In this document: positions 8,555 to 18,831 of the stretch, piece by piece
Position numbering within the stretch: position 1 is the first letter of the stretch
Layout of the letters: each line of letters opens with the position of its first letter
Assembly: GCF_023634845.1 (NCBI RefSeq)
Contig: NZ_JAMLJL010000009.1
Span: 122,858-186,857 of the forward strand
Direction of reading: 5' to 3'
Origin: Flavobacterium amniphilum
GTDB lineage: Bacteria; Bacteroidota; Bacteroidia; Flavobacteriales; Flavobacteriaceae
DNA length: 64,000 nucleotides
The notes under the pieces: model-generated
The model's database searches: none
Told to the model about the DNA's origin: nothing
Seen by the model: only the letters and a program-made list of their open reading frames with translations
Translations under genes and position numbers: made by a program

Positions 8555-8582
8555 AAAAACCCCGATGAAAATCGGGGTTTTT
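8555..8582. terminator. Bidirectional terminator between cyclophilin and TonB receptor genes
   Basis: Perfect 12-bp stem AAAAACCCCGAT / ATCGGGGTTTTT with loop GAAA, between convergent genes. Confidence 0.85.
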
Positions 8583-8608
8583 ATTTGATTACTTTTGTTG
8601 GCTAACAA

Positions 8609-11056
8609 TTAGAATAGTCCGCCACCGCCACCTTGTGTTTCGTTTTGGTCACGTTGTTTACGTTGTAACGCTCTGTTTTTTCCACCACCGAAGTTGTAGT
8701 TGATACCTGCGTAAAACGTTTGGCTTTCCCAATAGAATGCTCCGTATTGTCTGTAAGGTATTTTTCCGTCGAAAGCAAAACGCATATTTTCAAAAATGTC
8801 ATTGTAACGAAGTGTTATCGTTCCTTTTCCTTTCAAGATGTTGTAAGTAGCTCCAATATCAGCCTTGTACATTGATTTTCTTTCTCCTTGTAAACTAATA
8901 TCACGTCCTCTGAACATTCCGAATAACTGGAAACGTAAATTTTTAGATGCAGTGAATGTATTGTTCATTCTGGCGTTGAAAGTTGTAACATCAATTTCTT
9001 TTTTCTCATATTCTTCTGTAATACCGTTTTGAACAATACCTCTTACGGTTTTGAAATATGAATCGGCACTAATGTTTGCTCCCCACCATTTTGCGAACTT
9101 TAAATTGGCGGAAGCCTCAATACCATAAGCATTGTTGTCTTTGAAATTGTCCCATGATAAAATTCTTCTGATTTCATTATTCGGATCAATATAAGTTACC
9201 CTTGAAATTTCGTCGTTGATTCTTCTGTAAAAAACTCCTGCTGTAACTGTTCCAACTTTCATTGTGCGCGTATAGTTAGCTTCAAATGAATTGGTAAATT
9301 GTGGAACCAAACCTGGATTACCTCTTGATTCAATAGTAGGGGTTGTCCATTCACGGATAGGATTGATCTGGCCTATACTCGGTCTGTCAACTCTTCTGGA
9401 ATAATTAAAATTGAATGAGTTTTTTTCATTAGGTGTATAATTAATGAAAGCCGAAGGATATATGGTAAAAATGTCATCACTTACCTTTTGCTGGTCATTT
9501 TCAGTTGGCTCAGTTGAGATTGTTTCAAAATCGGCATCTAAATTGTAAATTTCGGCTCTCGCACCAAGCTGCGCACTCCATTTACCCCATTTTTTACTAT
9601 AATTTGTGTATAAAGCATGGATGTTTCTTTTGAAGTCAAAATTGTTTTCGGCTAAATAGGCTGATTCCGGTCTTGAATTGTCAAAATTACTTTCTGTACC
9701 TTGTAATCTTGATTCGAAACCGATTTCCAGTTTTACACTTTCAGAAATTGGATTTGTATAATCAATATTGAATTGGGTATAATTGGTTTCAGTTTCTATG
9801 TTGTTATTACTTGGTGTCGTTTCAGTAGGATCAAATTCAGTATCTAAGTAGTCACTGTTTTCTTTGTTGTTGGTATTTGAAAAGTTTGCCTGAAATTCAA
9901 TGTTTTCACCTTTTTTGTCAAAATCATGCTTGAATACCAAGTCATAAGTTTGATTGTTGTTTTTGTTTTCATTTCTTGCCAGCTGATTGGAATCGCGGTT
10001 GGCATTATTTAGATAGTCAACATCAGTTCTGCTTTGGCCGTCAAGATGGGTCAGGTTTTGATTTGTATAAGCCGAAAAAGTATTTTTATCATTAATATAA
10101 TAATCAAATCCCAGTTTTAAAAGATGTGAATTGTTTCTGTTTCTGAATCTGAAATCCTGTTCACTTTCTCTGCCTGGATTTGAAGAATTTACAAAACCGT
10201 GATTGGCATTGATACCGTGGTTGTAGCCATAGTTGCTGTATAAATTTACTTTTCCTACTTTATAATTTAGGTTTAAAGCTGAATTGGTTTTAGGAGTTAT
10301 ACCGAAAGTAACTCCTGTATTGATACTTCCGTTGAACCCGTTATTGGCATTTTTATGCAATATGATATTGATGATACCACTCATTCCTTCAGGATTGTAT
10401 TTCGCAGAAGGATTTGTAATCAATTCTACCTGTTTAATAGAGGAAGAAGGGATTTGTTGCAGTAATTGTCCAACTTCAATATTAGAAGGTTTTCCGTCGA
10501 TTAATACTCTTACGTTGCTGTTACCGCGTAATGAAATCTCTTTGGTTTGCGCATCAATACTTAAAGTAGGAATGTTGTTAAGCATTTCAGAAGCAGTAGT
10601 TCCTGAAGCTACAAGATCTTTTCCGACATTAACTACTTTACGGTCAATTTTCTGTTCGATTGTTGAACGCTCTTTTACGACAGCAACTTCGTTTAATTGG
10701 GTTGCTTCTTCTTCTAAGGCGATGGTTTTTAAGGCAATAGCTTTGTCGCCGTCTGAAAGTGTAAAAGAGCTTACATATTTTTTGAAGCCGATGTATTGTA
10801 CTTCAACAGTCAGTTCTTTCAACGGAAGATTACTTACTGTAAAACTACCGTTGTCCTTTGTGATTCCTCCGGAAATAACTTTTCCTTCATCCTTTACCGA
10901 AATAGTCGCGTAAGGAATGGGTTCACCGGTTTTCTTTTCGATTACTTTTCCGTTAATGCTGCCGGGCAAAAGATTTCCGGTGGCAGGAGCAGAAGTTTGT
11001 GCTTGCATATTAACGAATTGCGTCAATAAGCAAATGATAAAAAGTTTTAATTTCAT
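8609..11056 (-). CDS. TonB-dependent receptor with carboxypeptidase-like N-terminal domain, 815 aa
   Basis: An outer-membrane active transporter or barrel protein. It starts with signal peptide MKLKLFIICLLTQFVNMQAQ, then a carboxypeptidase-regulatory-like domain (about residues 30-115: GSINGKVIEKKTGEPIPYAT ... GGITKDNGSFTVSNLPL). A plug with SLRGNSNVRVLIDGKPSNI and LITNPSAKYNPEGMSGIINI follows, and then a C-terminal barrel with many aromatic-ending strands. Its terminal tail QGGGGGLF is nearly the same as the next gene's. It matches the outer membrane beta-barrel family rather than SusC, since no SusD partner is present. An in-frame ATG at 11146 would add 30 residues before the signal peptide and is rejected. 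Substrate unknown. Confidence 0.88.
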   Translation of the reverse strand: MKLKLFIICLLTQFVNMQAQTSAPATGNLLPGSINGKVIEKKTGEPIPYATISVKDEGKVISGGITKDNGSFTVSNLPLKELTVEVQYIGFKKYVSSFTLSDGDKAIALKTIALEEEATQLNEVAVVKERSTIEQKIDRKVVNVGKDLVASGTTASEMLNNIPTLSIDAQTKEISLRGNSNVRVLIDGKPSNIEVGQLLQQIPSSSIKQVELITNPSAKYNPEGMSGIINIILHKNANNGFNGSINTGVTFGITPKTNSALNLNYKVGKVNLYSNYGYNHGINANHGFVNSSNPGRESEQDFRFRNRNNSHLLKLGFDYYINDKNTFSAYTNQNLTHLDGQSRTDVDYLNNANRDSNQLARNENKNNNQTYDLVFKHDFDKKGENIEFQANFSNTNNKENSDYLDTEFDPTETTPSNNNIETETNYTQFNIDYTNPISESVKLEIGFESRLQGTESNFDNSRPESAYLAENNFDFKRNIHALYTNYSKKWGKWSAQLGARAEIYNLDADFETISTEPTENDQQKVSDDIFTIYPSAFINYTPNEKNSFNFNYSRRVDRPSIGQINPIREWTTPTIESRGNPGLVPQFTNSFEANYTRTMKVGTVTAGVFYRRINDEISRVTYIDPNNEIRRILSWDNFKDNNAYGIEASANLKFAKWWGANISADSYFKTVRGIVQNGITEEYEKKEIDVTTFNARMNNTFTASKNLRFQLFGMFRGRDISLQGERKSMYKADIGATYNILKGKGTITLRYNDIFENMRFAFDGKIPYRQYGAFYWESQTFYAGINYNFGGGKNRALQRKQRDQNETQGGGGGLF

Positions 11057-11121
11057 CTTAAAAATAAGTTTGGATGCGATTGATGATTGTTTCTTTATGT
11101 TTTGGAAAGTAAAGATGCAAG

Positions 11122-11129
11122 CAAATTTA
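11122..11129 (-). promoter_or_regulatory. Putative -7 element (TAAATTTG on minus strand)
   Basis: A TAnnTTTG match 65 bases upstream of the TonB receptor start at 11056; no clear -33 box. A TGTTACAG motif lies 30 bases further upstream at 11159. Confidence 0.45.
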
Positions 11130-11198
11130 CAATCTAGTAGACTCATCGTACTCCGGTTTGTTACAGTTTTAAGAAATGTTTAACAAACAAAAGAAAAT

Positions 11199-11221
11199 CC
11201 CCGGGAGATTTTCTCCCGGGG
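11199..11221 (-). terminator. Terminator of the second TonB receptor gene
   Basis: Perfect 10-bp stem CCCCGGGAGA / TCTCCCGGGG with a 3-base loop; on the minus strand it is followed by ATTTTCTTTTG. Confidence 0.8.
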
Positions 11222-11252
11222 ACAATCAACAAAATTAACCAAACCCAATATC

Positions 11253-13655
11253 TTAGAACATACCGCCTCCCTGCGAATCGTTTTGTTCTCTTTGTTTACG
11301 TTGTAATGCTTTTTCTTTTCCGTTTCCGAAATTGTAGCTGAAGTTTACGTTTAAAGTCTGATTTTCCCAACGGAATTTACCATTGATTTTCGCAGGATCT
11401 TCACTGTGGAAACGCTCTCTCATGATGTCGAAAACGTCATTGTAACGTACGCTTACCGTTCCTTTTCCTTTTAAGATATTCAAACGGGCTCCTAAATCGG
11501 TTTTCCACATGCTTTTATTTGTAAATTGTAAATGTCTTGCTCCGCCTCTGTACATAGTGAACCAGATTAATCTGAAATCTTTTGTAACTTTAAAGGTATG
11601 GTTCATTCTTGAGTTGAATAAAACCGCATTGATTTCTTTGTCTACTAAATCACCATTTCGGTCTTCAATGATTCCTTTGTTGTTTTTAAAGTAGCTGTCA
11701 ACTCCAAAGTTCATGTTCCACCATTTGTTGAAATCCAGGTTTCCTGAAACTTCTACACCATATTCTGTGTTGTGGTCAAAATTGGTAAAAGTCAAAAGGC
11801 TTTTGGTTTCATCATACGGATTTGTGGTCAAAACCTGTGAAATGTCATCTTTGATATATCGGAAGAAAGCTCCTGATGTGATTGAACCGATTTTTACTTT
11901 TCGGGTATAATTTGCTTCAATCGAATTGGTAAACTGAGGTCTTAAATCCGAATTACCAATTTGCTCAACTGTTGGCCCGCTCCATTGTCTGATTTCGTTT
12001 ACCTGCTGCATGTTTGGTCTGTCAACTCTTCTTGAGTAATTGAAGTTGAATGTGTTTTTTTCAGATGGAGTATACGTTACAAATGCTGATGGATAAACAG
12101 TAAAGATGTAATCTTTAAAAGTATCGTCGTCCTGACCAGCTTTTTTGAATGTTCCGTTTACATCATAACTTTCAAAACGTAAACCTAACTGATAATTCCA
12201 TTTGCCAATTTGGGTGTTGTAATTACCGTAAGCAGACTGGATATTTCTGTTGAATTCAAAATCAGAATCGTATGTGTTATTGATGTCAAATTTGTTTTTT
12301 GTTCCGTCAATTCTGCTTTCAAATCCTAATTCGATTTTTGAAGTTTCTGATAACGGACTTGAATAGTCAACATTGGCGATCAAATTTTTACCATCTCTGG
12401 TTACATAGTTTGTTTTTGTTAAATTGTTGTTTTCATCTCTGAATTCACTGTCTTCAGGACTTTCTGATACATTGTAGTTTACTTCGATGTCCAATGTTCT
12501 GTCAGCTTTTTCAAACTTGTGTTTGTAGGCTACATTGTACGTTTGGTCTTTGTCATTTCCTTTTGCCGACTGAATTTGGGTTACATCTGTATTTGTTCCT
12601 GTTACGTAATCGATTTTGTTACCGAAAACCATAAATGGGTTCCCAAATGACTGAATCGTATAAAATGATAAGGTGTTTTTGTCGTTCATGTAAAAATCAA
12701 CGCCTGTTTTTGTAAAATGATTTTTGTTGAATTCACGGATGTTAAACAAAGCATTGTAATTATCAACATTGTCATAGTTACGCCAATTGATGATTCCGTT
12801 GACGATTTGTTTTCCATGATTTAAAGAGTAATTCGTATAGAAATTGAATTTATTCACTCTATAGTTTAAGTCGATTGAACCATTGAATTTAGGAGTTTTT
12901 CCAAAAGTAACACCAGTGTTCAGATTTCCGTTAAAACCCATTTGGGCATTCTTGTTCAACACAATGTTGATGATTCCGCTCATTCCTTCCGGATTGTATT
13001 TTGCAGATGGATTTGTAATTAATTCAATTTGTTTGATTGAAGTTGTAGGGATTTGCTGTAATGCCTGATATGCAGTCAGATTAGACGGCTTTCCGTTGAT
13101 GAAAATTTTCACATTGTCATTACCTCTAAGACTAACTGTATTGTTTTGTTGGTCAACCGATACAGAAGGAATGTTGTTCATGATATCTGCAGCAGTTGCT
13201 CCGGCTGAAATTAAATCTTTTCCGACAGTAATTACTTTCCGGTCAATTTTCTGTTCTACAGATGATTTCTCCTTAACAATACTTACTTCGTTAAGCATTT
13301 TGGCTTCTTCTTCAAGAAAAATACTTTTCAGGTTAGCCGATTTGTTGTCGCTGTCCAGTGTTATGGTTGTTTCATATTTTTTGTAACCCATAAAAACAAC
13401 TTCTACCGAAAGAGATTTAAGAGGTAAATTGTCTATGGAGAAAGTTCCGTTGTCTTTTGTCATACTTCCGGTTAATACCTTTCCATCTTCTTTTATGGTA
13501 ACGGAAGCATATGAGAGTGGCTCGCCGTTTTTCTTGTCTATAACCTTTCCTTCTACATTCCCTTTTGCAGTCGGAAGGGTTGGAGCTGTGGATGTTTGGG
13601 CTTGCAGACTGGTTATCTGAACCAATAAGCAAATAATAAACGCTTTTAATTTCAT
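11253..13655 (-). CDS. TonB-dependent receptor, paralogue of the neighbouring gene, 800 aa
   Basis: It has the same architecture as the 8609-11056 product and is clearly its tandem paralogue: signal peptide MKLKAFIICLLVQITSLQAQ, carboxypeptidase-like domain (GKVIDKKNGEPLSYASVTIK), plug with SLRGNDNVKIFINGKPSNL and ITNPSAKYNPEGMSGIINI, a long barrel with FNFNYSRRVDRPN, and tail LQRKQREQNDSQGGGMF. Each gene has its own promoter signals, and a terminator separates them, so they are regulated independently. The barrels differ much more than the plugs, suggesting different ligands. The in-frame start at 13724 is rejected because the signal peptide begins at 13655 and the promoter lies between. Substrate unknown. 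Confidence 0.88.
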   Translation of the reverse strand: MKLKAFIICLLVQITSLQAQTSTAPTLPTAKGNVEGKVIDKKNGEPLSYASVTIKEDGKVLTGSMTKDNGTFSIDNLPLKSLSVEVVFMGYKKYETTITLDSDNKSANLKSIFLEEEAKMLNEVSIVKEKSSVEQKIDRKVITVGKDLISAGATAADIMNNIPSVSVDQQNNTVSLRGNDNVKIFINGKPSNLTAYQALQQIPTTSIKQIELITNPSAKYNPEGMSGIINIVLNKNAQMGFNGNLNTGVTFGKTPKFNGSIDLNYRVNKFNFYTNYSLNHGKQIVNGIINWRNYDNVDNYNALFNIREFNKNHFTKTGVDFYMNDKNTLSFYTIQSFGNPFMVFGNKIDYVTGTNTDVTQIQSAKGNDKDQTYNVAYKHKFEKADRTLDIEVNYNVSESPEDSEFRDENNNLTKTNYVTRDGKNLIANVDYSSPLSETSKIELGFESRIDGTKNKFDINNTYDSDFEFNRNIQSAYGNYNTQIGKWNYQLGLRFESYDVNGTFKKAGQDDDTFKDYIFTVYPSAFVTYTPSEKNTFNFNYSRRVDRPNMQQVNEIRQWSGPTVEQIGNSDLRPQFTNSIEANYTRKVKIGSITSGAFFRYIKDDISQVLTTNPYDETKSLLTFTNFDHNTEYGVEVSGNLDFNKWWNMNFGVDSYFKNNKGIIEDRNGDLVDKEINAVLFNSRMNHTFKVTKDFRLIWFTMYRGGARHLQFTNKSMWKTDLGARLNILKGKGTVSVRYNDVFDIMRERFHSEDPAKINGKFRWENQTLNVNFSYNFGNGKEKALQRKQREQNDSQGGGMF

Positions 13656-13689
13656 GATTTTAAAAATTGATTGATGATGATTTCTGGGA

Positions 13690-13720
13690 CAAATGTATAA
13701 ATAATTTAGAACTATGCAAA
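13690..13720 (-). promoter_or_regulatory. Promoter of the 11253-13655 TonB receptor gene
   Basis: On the minus strand: TTTG (13717-13720), 19-base spacer, TACATTTG (13690-13697). Full consensus match 35 bases before the start codon; a TGTTACAG box lies upstream at 13782-13796. Confidence 0.7.
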
Positions 13721-13801
13721 ACAAAGTACTATTTTTTTTATTTAACTATTGTTTACATAGTAGTATGTAAGTTGTATTTTTTGTTACAGATTTTTATAAA
13801 A

Positions 13802-13832
13802 AAAATGAGCCTCTTTCAAAAAGGCTCATTTT
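13802..13832 (-). terminator. Terminator of the large type IX cargo gene
   Basis: Stem AAAATGAGCC / GGCTCATTTT with an 11-base loop; followed on the minus strand by a T-rich tract. Confidence 0.8.
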
Positions 13833-13854
13833 ATAAGGGTTTCCCGAAGGTTGA

Positions 13855-16800
13855 TTATCGTTTTAATGTAAAATGGGAACGGAAAGTTTTATTCATTCCT
13901 TTTTCGTTAAATTCGACAGTGAACCAATAATCGGTTGATGGAAGTGGTTCTCCGTTATAAGTTCCGTCCCATCCAGGAGTAGAAGGTGTTATTCTTTTGA
14001 TGAATTTTCCGTAGCGGTCAAAAATACTGATGGCAGCATCCGGGTTTGTTGAAAACAGGTTTGGAATATTCCAGGTTTCATGGTATCCGTCACTGTTTGG
14101 AGTAAAGAATTTAGGATAATTGATAATGGTGGCTGTTAGCGGAGCCGGGGAACAATGTCCGTTTTTATCCCTTACGGAAACAGTGTGCTCACCAGGTGAT
14201 ACATTGTAAAAAATGTTGCTGTCCTGATACGGGCCGTTATCCAGTGAATATTCATAATTTCCGGAACCTACACCCAATACGTTTACTTCAATGAAAGTCG
14301 GATTTTCAAAAGCATCGCTGTAAATGATTTCCAGATATGGTGCGTATAATGTCACTTTTGTTGTTATGGTTCTGGAGCAATTGGTGGTAGTATTGGTAAC
14401 CGTTACCGAATAGTCTCCGGCCTGATTGGTGGTAACTGCCCCAGAATTGTTTCCAAAGGGCGCTCCGTTGTATGTCCATACAAAAGTATATCCCGAACTC
14501 AAACCTGTATTTAAGACAACACTGTTCAGTAATGTTCCGGTTTCATAATCCTGGCAAACGAAATATTCAGAATCCAAAACAGGATTTGGCAGTGGGTTTA
14601 CTATTAGATTCACACTAACGATATCAAAACAAGGATTGTTCGAAGTTGTGTTACTGATTCGTACCCAAATCGTATCATTGTATGGAGTGTCATTTTGATA
14701 TGCCAAAGGATTTGCAATCGCATTTATTCCCGCGTTAGCATCAGCTGCAGAAGTGAAATAGCTGAAAATGAAATCAGTTGCCGGAGTTTGTGCTCCCAAA
14801 ACCTGACTTTGTATTTCGGTGATTAAATCAAAGCTGTAAATTCCGTCATTATTCCCGAAATCATCACACTTTGGACTGACAATTGCCGGATTTGCCACAG
14901 GTTCTGCAACAATGTTTACAATAAAGTCGCTTTGGTCCTGACATGTTGGTGCGAAAGGTGAGTTTCCTCTAATGTAAATGGTATTGGCGCCCGGTGTATT
15001 GATAATAGCATTGGACGCTAATAAATTACCGTTACTGTCATAGTAATTTTCGCCTGCACGTAAACTGCCTGGATTTAACTGATAACTGTTGCAGGTATTC
15101 GGTACATCCGGTAATTCGGTAACATTGTATAAATTAATCGGAATTTCTCTTTCCACAAAGCAATTTGGTGTAGTTCCAGTATCAGCATACACAAATACCG
15201 ATGCAGGAGGAAGATTGTTTATATCATACGTCGTGATAGGAATTACAACCCTTCCGTTTGGATTGCTGATAGATTGGTTGTAATACTGTCCAGCAGTCAG
15301 TGCCGGAAGTGTAAAGCTGTCACAGTAATTAAATGCCGCCGGTAATGAAGGGTCTAAAACCGGAGTGTCGTTAATTGTGATTGTAAAGGTACTCTCATCT
15401 CTACAGCTGAAACGCACATTGGTTTCGGTATAAATATAAAGCGGTGTAACCACATTCGCAGAGGTGTAAACAGTTCCTGCCGGAATAAGGTTTCCTGGAT
15501 GAGGGTTAGACGGATTTGGATCCATCGGTGCATCGTAATAGTAATTGTTAGCTGGTAATGCAGGCAATGTGTAGCTGTCACAATGTACCTGATTTTGGAA
15601 TACCGGAGCCCTGAAACTGTCAAAGTCTATTTCAAATGAATTTTCACTGAAACAATTCGGATCATTCGGATTTGCAGCATAGATGTATATGGTTTTTACC
15701 AAGTTGACTAAATCGTCATTAGCATTCAAATCTGAAGCATCAATTACAAAGTCGGTTATCAGGTTTTGTCCGTTCGGGTCATCGTAATATGCACCATTTG
15801 CTAACGGAGTAAGGGTATAGCTGTAACATACTTCCTGTCGCCCTCTTGAATCAATGATGGGTCTGTGGTTAATGGTAATCGTCCATGGTATTTCATTATA
15901 ACATACAGGTGTCAGTGCCATTGTAGATTCTTTGTAAATCCATATGGTATTGGTAGAAGTAATGGCATCACCGGGGAATAGTTCAATATTTCCGGATGTC
16001 GCCGGTCCTCCCTGTTGTACAAAATACCTTCCACCATCAGGATTTGTCGGTAAAAGATACGTTTCACATGCTGCCACCGGAGCTTGTGTTGTTAATGCCG
16101 GCTGATGGAATGTGACAGTAAAGAAATCATCATTGGTACAGCTTTGACCCGGAACATAATGATAAACAGTTGTATTTTGGTTAATATCTACTGGTGTTGT
16201 GATGATATTCCCTCCGCCATTAGGTGCATCGCGGTATTCTCCAACCGGTGGTGCAGTTAACTGGTATGGTCCTGTACAAAGATTTACATTGGGAAGGTTC
16301 AAACTTCCAATATAAACCGTGAAAATCGATATTGCAGAACGGCAAATATTATTGTCGGCAAAAGCATGTACTTCTGTTGTGGTTGTAATCGGAAACGTTA
16401 ATGGTGTATAGATTCCTGTTCCTGCATCATACGTGTAATAGTTGGCCGTACCTACATTCGTGTTGATAGTTGGTAATGAATTCACCTGAACGCAATCAAA
16501 AATATTATTGAATGTATTACTGATTGTTGGAGTCTGGTAAATTGTAATGTCAAAATCACTGGCAATAGGAGAACACGTTGGGTCTGAAAAGGTGAAATAA
16601 ACATAAAGTGTTGTAGTTCCTAAAGTTGATATCGTATCACCCGGAAAAACTTCGATGTTTCCTGGAGTAGTTGGTCCGCCTGGCTGTCTGAAATAGCGCA
16701 TACCGGGATAAGCATAAGCTTGTACGACATAATTATCACAGCTGGTTACATCGGCCGGGGTGATATCCTGAATGCCAACAACAAATACGTCAAAACTTCT

Positions 16801-18648
16801 TTCCGATGGACAACTTGGTGTTCCTCCGGTTTCATGGTAAATGTAAATGGTGCTGGTTACCGTGATGGCTGTTCCCGGTGCAAGAACGGGCCCGGTTTGG
16901 TTAGGTCCTGAATAATACGTTCCGGGATTTGTCAACGGAGGCAAAATATATTGAACACATACAAATTGATTCTGAATGTTGTCTAAAACCGGTCTTGCTT
17001 TTACAATTAAGTTAATGCTTATTGTACTAAAGCAAGCTTGGTCAGTGTTGTTTTCAATCCTGATAAAGATAGGTGTATTGGCTGTAATCAATGGTGAAGA
17101 CAAATCAATCGGATTGACATCATTATCAGCATCTGCCTGTGAGGTATGATAAGTTACATTGTAAATCGATGATGACTGACCTCCTAAAACAGTATTGGTC
17201 AGTGGGTTTAAATCGAAAGAAGCAACTCCTGATCCCGCTGTAGTTTCACATTGGGTTACATCGCCTGGATTATTGGCTACCGGTGAAGTTGTCAAACGAA
17301 GGAAAAAAGTTTTGATAGTATAACATCCTGTTGCCGGATCTACTACCCTTATCCAGATCTGTTTCGGTAAACTTCCTGAAGCTACAGTATGGTTTGTTGT
17401 TAACGGATTGGTATTTCCTGTTGCATCCGCCAATGCTTCATGGTAACTTAACTGGTATTGCCCGTTAGGGTTTACAAGTGGCGTATTATAAGCTAAGTCA
17501 AAAGTATAGTTGGCTGAACCATTATTACATTTAAATAAATCTACCGGATCGGGAACGCTAATCGCCGATTGGTAACTAATCACTATATCATTGGTAGCCA
17601 CTTCACAGTTTGTGGCCTGAATGTAATAAGTTAATTGGTAAGTGCCGGGCTGGTTTACGGTTAAATCAGGACCGGTTTCTCCCGGGATTGGGTTACCGTT
17701 CACATCTTTCCAAACAAAATCGAAGAAGTTTGGATCTAATCCTGAAGTAATCGTGTAACTTTCATTAACTCCGTTATTGTTACATAAATTTGTGATATCC
17801 GGCCCAAGAACATCCTGACTGAAATCAAAACTGCTTCCTCCTAAGAATATTGCTGAATCGGAAAGTGTGTCGATTCCATCAGCAATTACAATCTTGATGT
17901 GATACGTTTGTCCCGGTACTAAATTATTTTTCGTGGCATTCATCAAAACGGTCTGACCGTTAAAATTGGTTGGTGATGATGCAGCTCCGGAACCACCGTT
18001 AAAAGCGCCGAAGTAGCTTGTGTTTTGTGATGAACAGGCTGAATTGTATATGTTGTCCCTAATGGTTTGTACCGAAATAGGTATCGTCGTACTCGGTATA
18101 ACCGCCAGGTTTTCGGTAACTCCACCCGAATCGGTTAGTAAGAAAGCAAAACCGTCTGTCGATTGACATTGGTAAGTACCGTATTCTTCCGAAGCAAATA
18201 CAAATTGAAAATTGAAATAATTAGAGTAGGTGGTGAAGTCAAATTCCAATATTGTGGCATTGCGCGAACTCATATTGATTCCTGATGCCGCTAAAACAGC
18301 TTCTAAATTAGCATCTCCGGGCCATGCTGGGCTTCCGTCATTCAAAACAGAAGTGTTGGGACCGGGTGCATTGCTTACATTTCCTGTCGTTAACAGAACT
18401 CCGTTCGTAAAGGGAAAGGCCGGATTGGTATTTTGGAAATAACCAATTCCGTTTGTCGATCCAAAGTTTGTCCCGGTACTCGAACTAACATTCTGTATGT
18501 TCACACACGGACTGTTGACCAATACATTGTTAACTAATGCAAAGTCACTATAAGTCGTTGTGTTAACGGTAATTGACTGGGAGAAAATAAAAAAGCTGTT
18601 GAGTAAAAACAGCGTGATAAGTAGTTTTCTTTTCATATGTTTTTTCAT
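13855..18648 (-). CDS. Giant secreted protein: choice-of-anchor L domain, repeats, type IX secretion type B sorting domain, 1597 aa
   Basis: Signal peptide MKRKLLITLFLLNSFFIFSQ sits just after the first ATG. Residues about 25-280 read like a choice-of-anchor L domain (GVLLTTGNVSNAPGPNTS, then FQFVFASEEYG). The middle is a series of roughly 80-residue beta modules, each with a cysteine followed by a YTLPAL...YY type strand (SYTLPALPANNYYYDAP, SFTLPALTAGQYYNQS, SYTLTPLANGAYYDDP). The last 90 residues contain FFTPNSDGYHETWNI, ISIFDRYGKFIKRI, GWDGTYNGEPLPSTDYWF and RSHFTLKR, the gliding motility-associated C-terminal signal for type IX secretion. It is probably an adhesin-like surface protein. 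It is a single gene with its own terminator. Starting at 18636 instead is equally possible. Confidence 0.9.
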   Translation of the reverse strand: MKKHMKRKLLITLFLLNSFFIFSQSITVNTTTYSDFALVNNVLVNSPCVNIQNVSSSTGTNFGSTNGIGYFQNTNPAFPFTNGVLLTTGNVSNAPGPNTSVLNDGSPAWPGDANLEAVLAASGINMSSRNATILEFDFTTYSNYFNFQFVFASEEYGTYQCQSTDGFAFLLTDSGGVTENLAVIPSTTIPISVQTIRDNIYNSACSSQNTSYFGAFNGGSGAASSPTNFNGQTVLMNATKNNLVPGQTYHIKIVIADGIDTLSDSAIFLGGSSFDFSQDVLGPDITNLCNNNGVNESYTITSGLDPNFFDFVWKDVNGNPIPGETGPDLTVNQPGTYQLTYYIQATNCEVATNDIVISYQSAISVPDPVDLFKCNNGSANYTFDLAYNTPLVNPNGQYQLSYHEALADATGNTNPLTTNHTVASGSLPKQIWIRVVDPATGCYTIKTFFLRLTTSPVANNPGDVTQCETTAGSGVASFDLNPLTNTVLGGQSSSIYNVTYHTSQADADNDVNPIDLSSPLITANTPIFIRIENNTDQACFSTISINLIVKARPVLDNIQNQFVCVQYILPPLTNPGTYYSGPNQTGPVLAPGTAITVTSTIYIYHETGGTPSCPSERSFDVFVVGIQDITPADVTSCDNYVVQAYAYPGMRYFRQPGGPTTPGNIEVFPGDTISTLGTTTLYVYFTFSDPTCSPIASDFDITIYQTPTISNTFNNIFDCVQVNSLPTINTNVGTANYYTYDAGTGIYTPLTFPITTTTEVHAFADNNICRSAISIFTVYIGSLNLPNVNLCTGPYQLTAPPVGEYRDAPNGGGNIITTPVDINQNTTVYHYVPGQSCTNDDFFTVTFHQPALTTQAPVAACETYLLPTNPDGGRYFVQQGGPATSGNIELFPGDAITSTNTIWIYKESTMALTPVCYNEIPWTITINHRPIIDSRGRQEVCYSYTLTPLANGAYYDDPNGQNLITDFVIDASDLNANDDLVNLVKTIYIYAANPNDPNCFSENSFEIDFDSFRAPVFQNQVHCDSYTLPALPANNYYYDAPMDPNPSNPHPGNLIPAGTVYTSANVVTPLYIYTETNVRFSCRDESTFTITINDTPVLDPSLPAAFNYCDSFTLPALTAGQYYNQSISNPNGRVVIPITTYDINNLPPASVFVYADTGTTPNCFVEREIPINLYNVTELPDVPNTCNSYQLNPGSLRAGENYYDSNGNLLASNAIINTPGANTIYIRGNSPFAPTCQDQSDFIVNIVAEPVANPAIVSPKCDDFGNNDGIYSFDLITEIQSQVLGAQTPATDFIFSYFTSAADANAGINAIANPLAYQNDTPYNDTIWVRISNTTSNNPCFDIVSVNLIVNPLPNPVLDSEYFVCQDYETGTLLNSVVLNTGLSSGYTFVWTYNGAPFGNNSGAVTTNQAGDYSVTVTNTTTNCSRTITTKVTLYAPYLEIIYSDAFENPTFIEVNVLGVGSGNYEYSLDNGPYQDSNIFYNVSPGEHTVSVRDKNGHCSPAPLTATIINYPKFFTPNSDGYHETWNIPNLFSTNPDAAISIFDRYGKFIKRITPSTPGWDGTYNGEPLPSTDYWFTVEFNEKGMNKTFRSHFTLKR

Positions 18649-18655
18649 GGGTGCG

Positions 18656-18663
18656 CAAAAATA
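18656..18663 (-). promoter_or_regulatory. Putative -7 element (TATTTTTG on minus strand)
   Basis: A TAnnTTTG match 7 bases upstream of the large cargo gene start at 18648. This short distance favours the downstream start at 18636. No clear -33 box. Confidence 0.35.
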
Positions 18664-18780
18664 TTCTTTTAATAACTGACAGCGAAAAATTATCGATAAA
18701 CTACGTTTTAGGGTTCTTTTATGCAGATTTTTAATACATAAATGCTTTATTTTGGTTAAAAATGTACTACCATAAATTTA

Positions 18781-18810
18781 CTGAAAAATTCTTTTAAAAT
18801 AGTATCTTTG
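18781..18810 (+). promoter_or_regulatory. Promoter of argS
   Basis: TATCTTTG at 18803-18810 is preceded at 19 bases by CTG (18781-18783), one mismatch from TTG. It lies 21 bases before the ATG. Confidence 0.55.
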
Positions 18811-18831
18811 CGCCTTTAAAAATCATTAATT

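Noticed and set aside
10284..10913. Plus-strand frame of 209 aa
   Set aside because: Antisense shadow of the TonB receptor plug; the minus strand has family motifs and a signal peptide.
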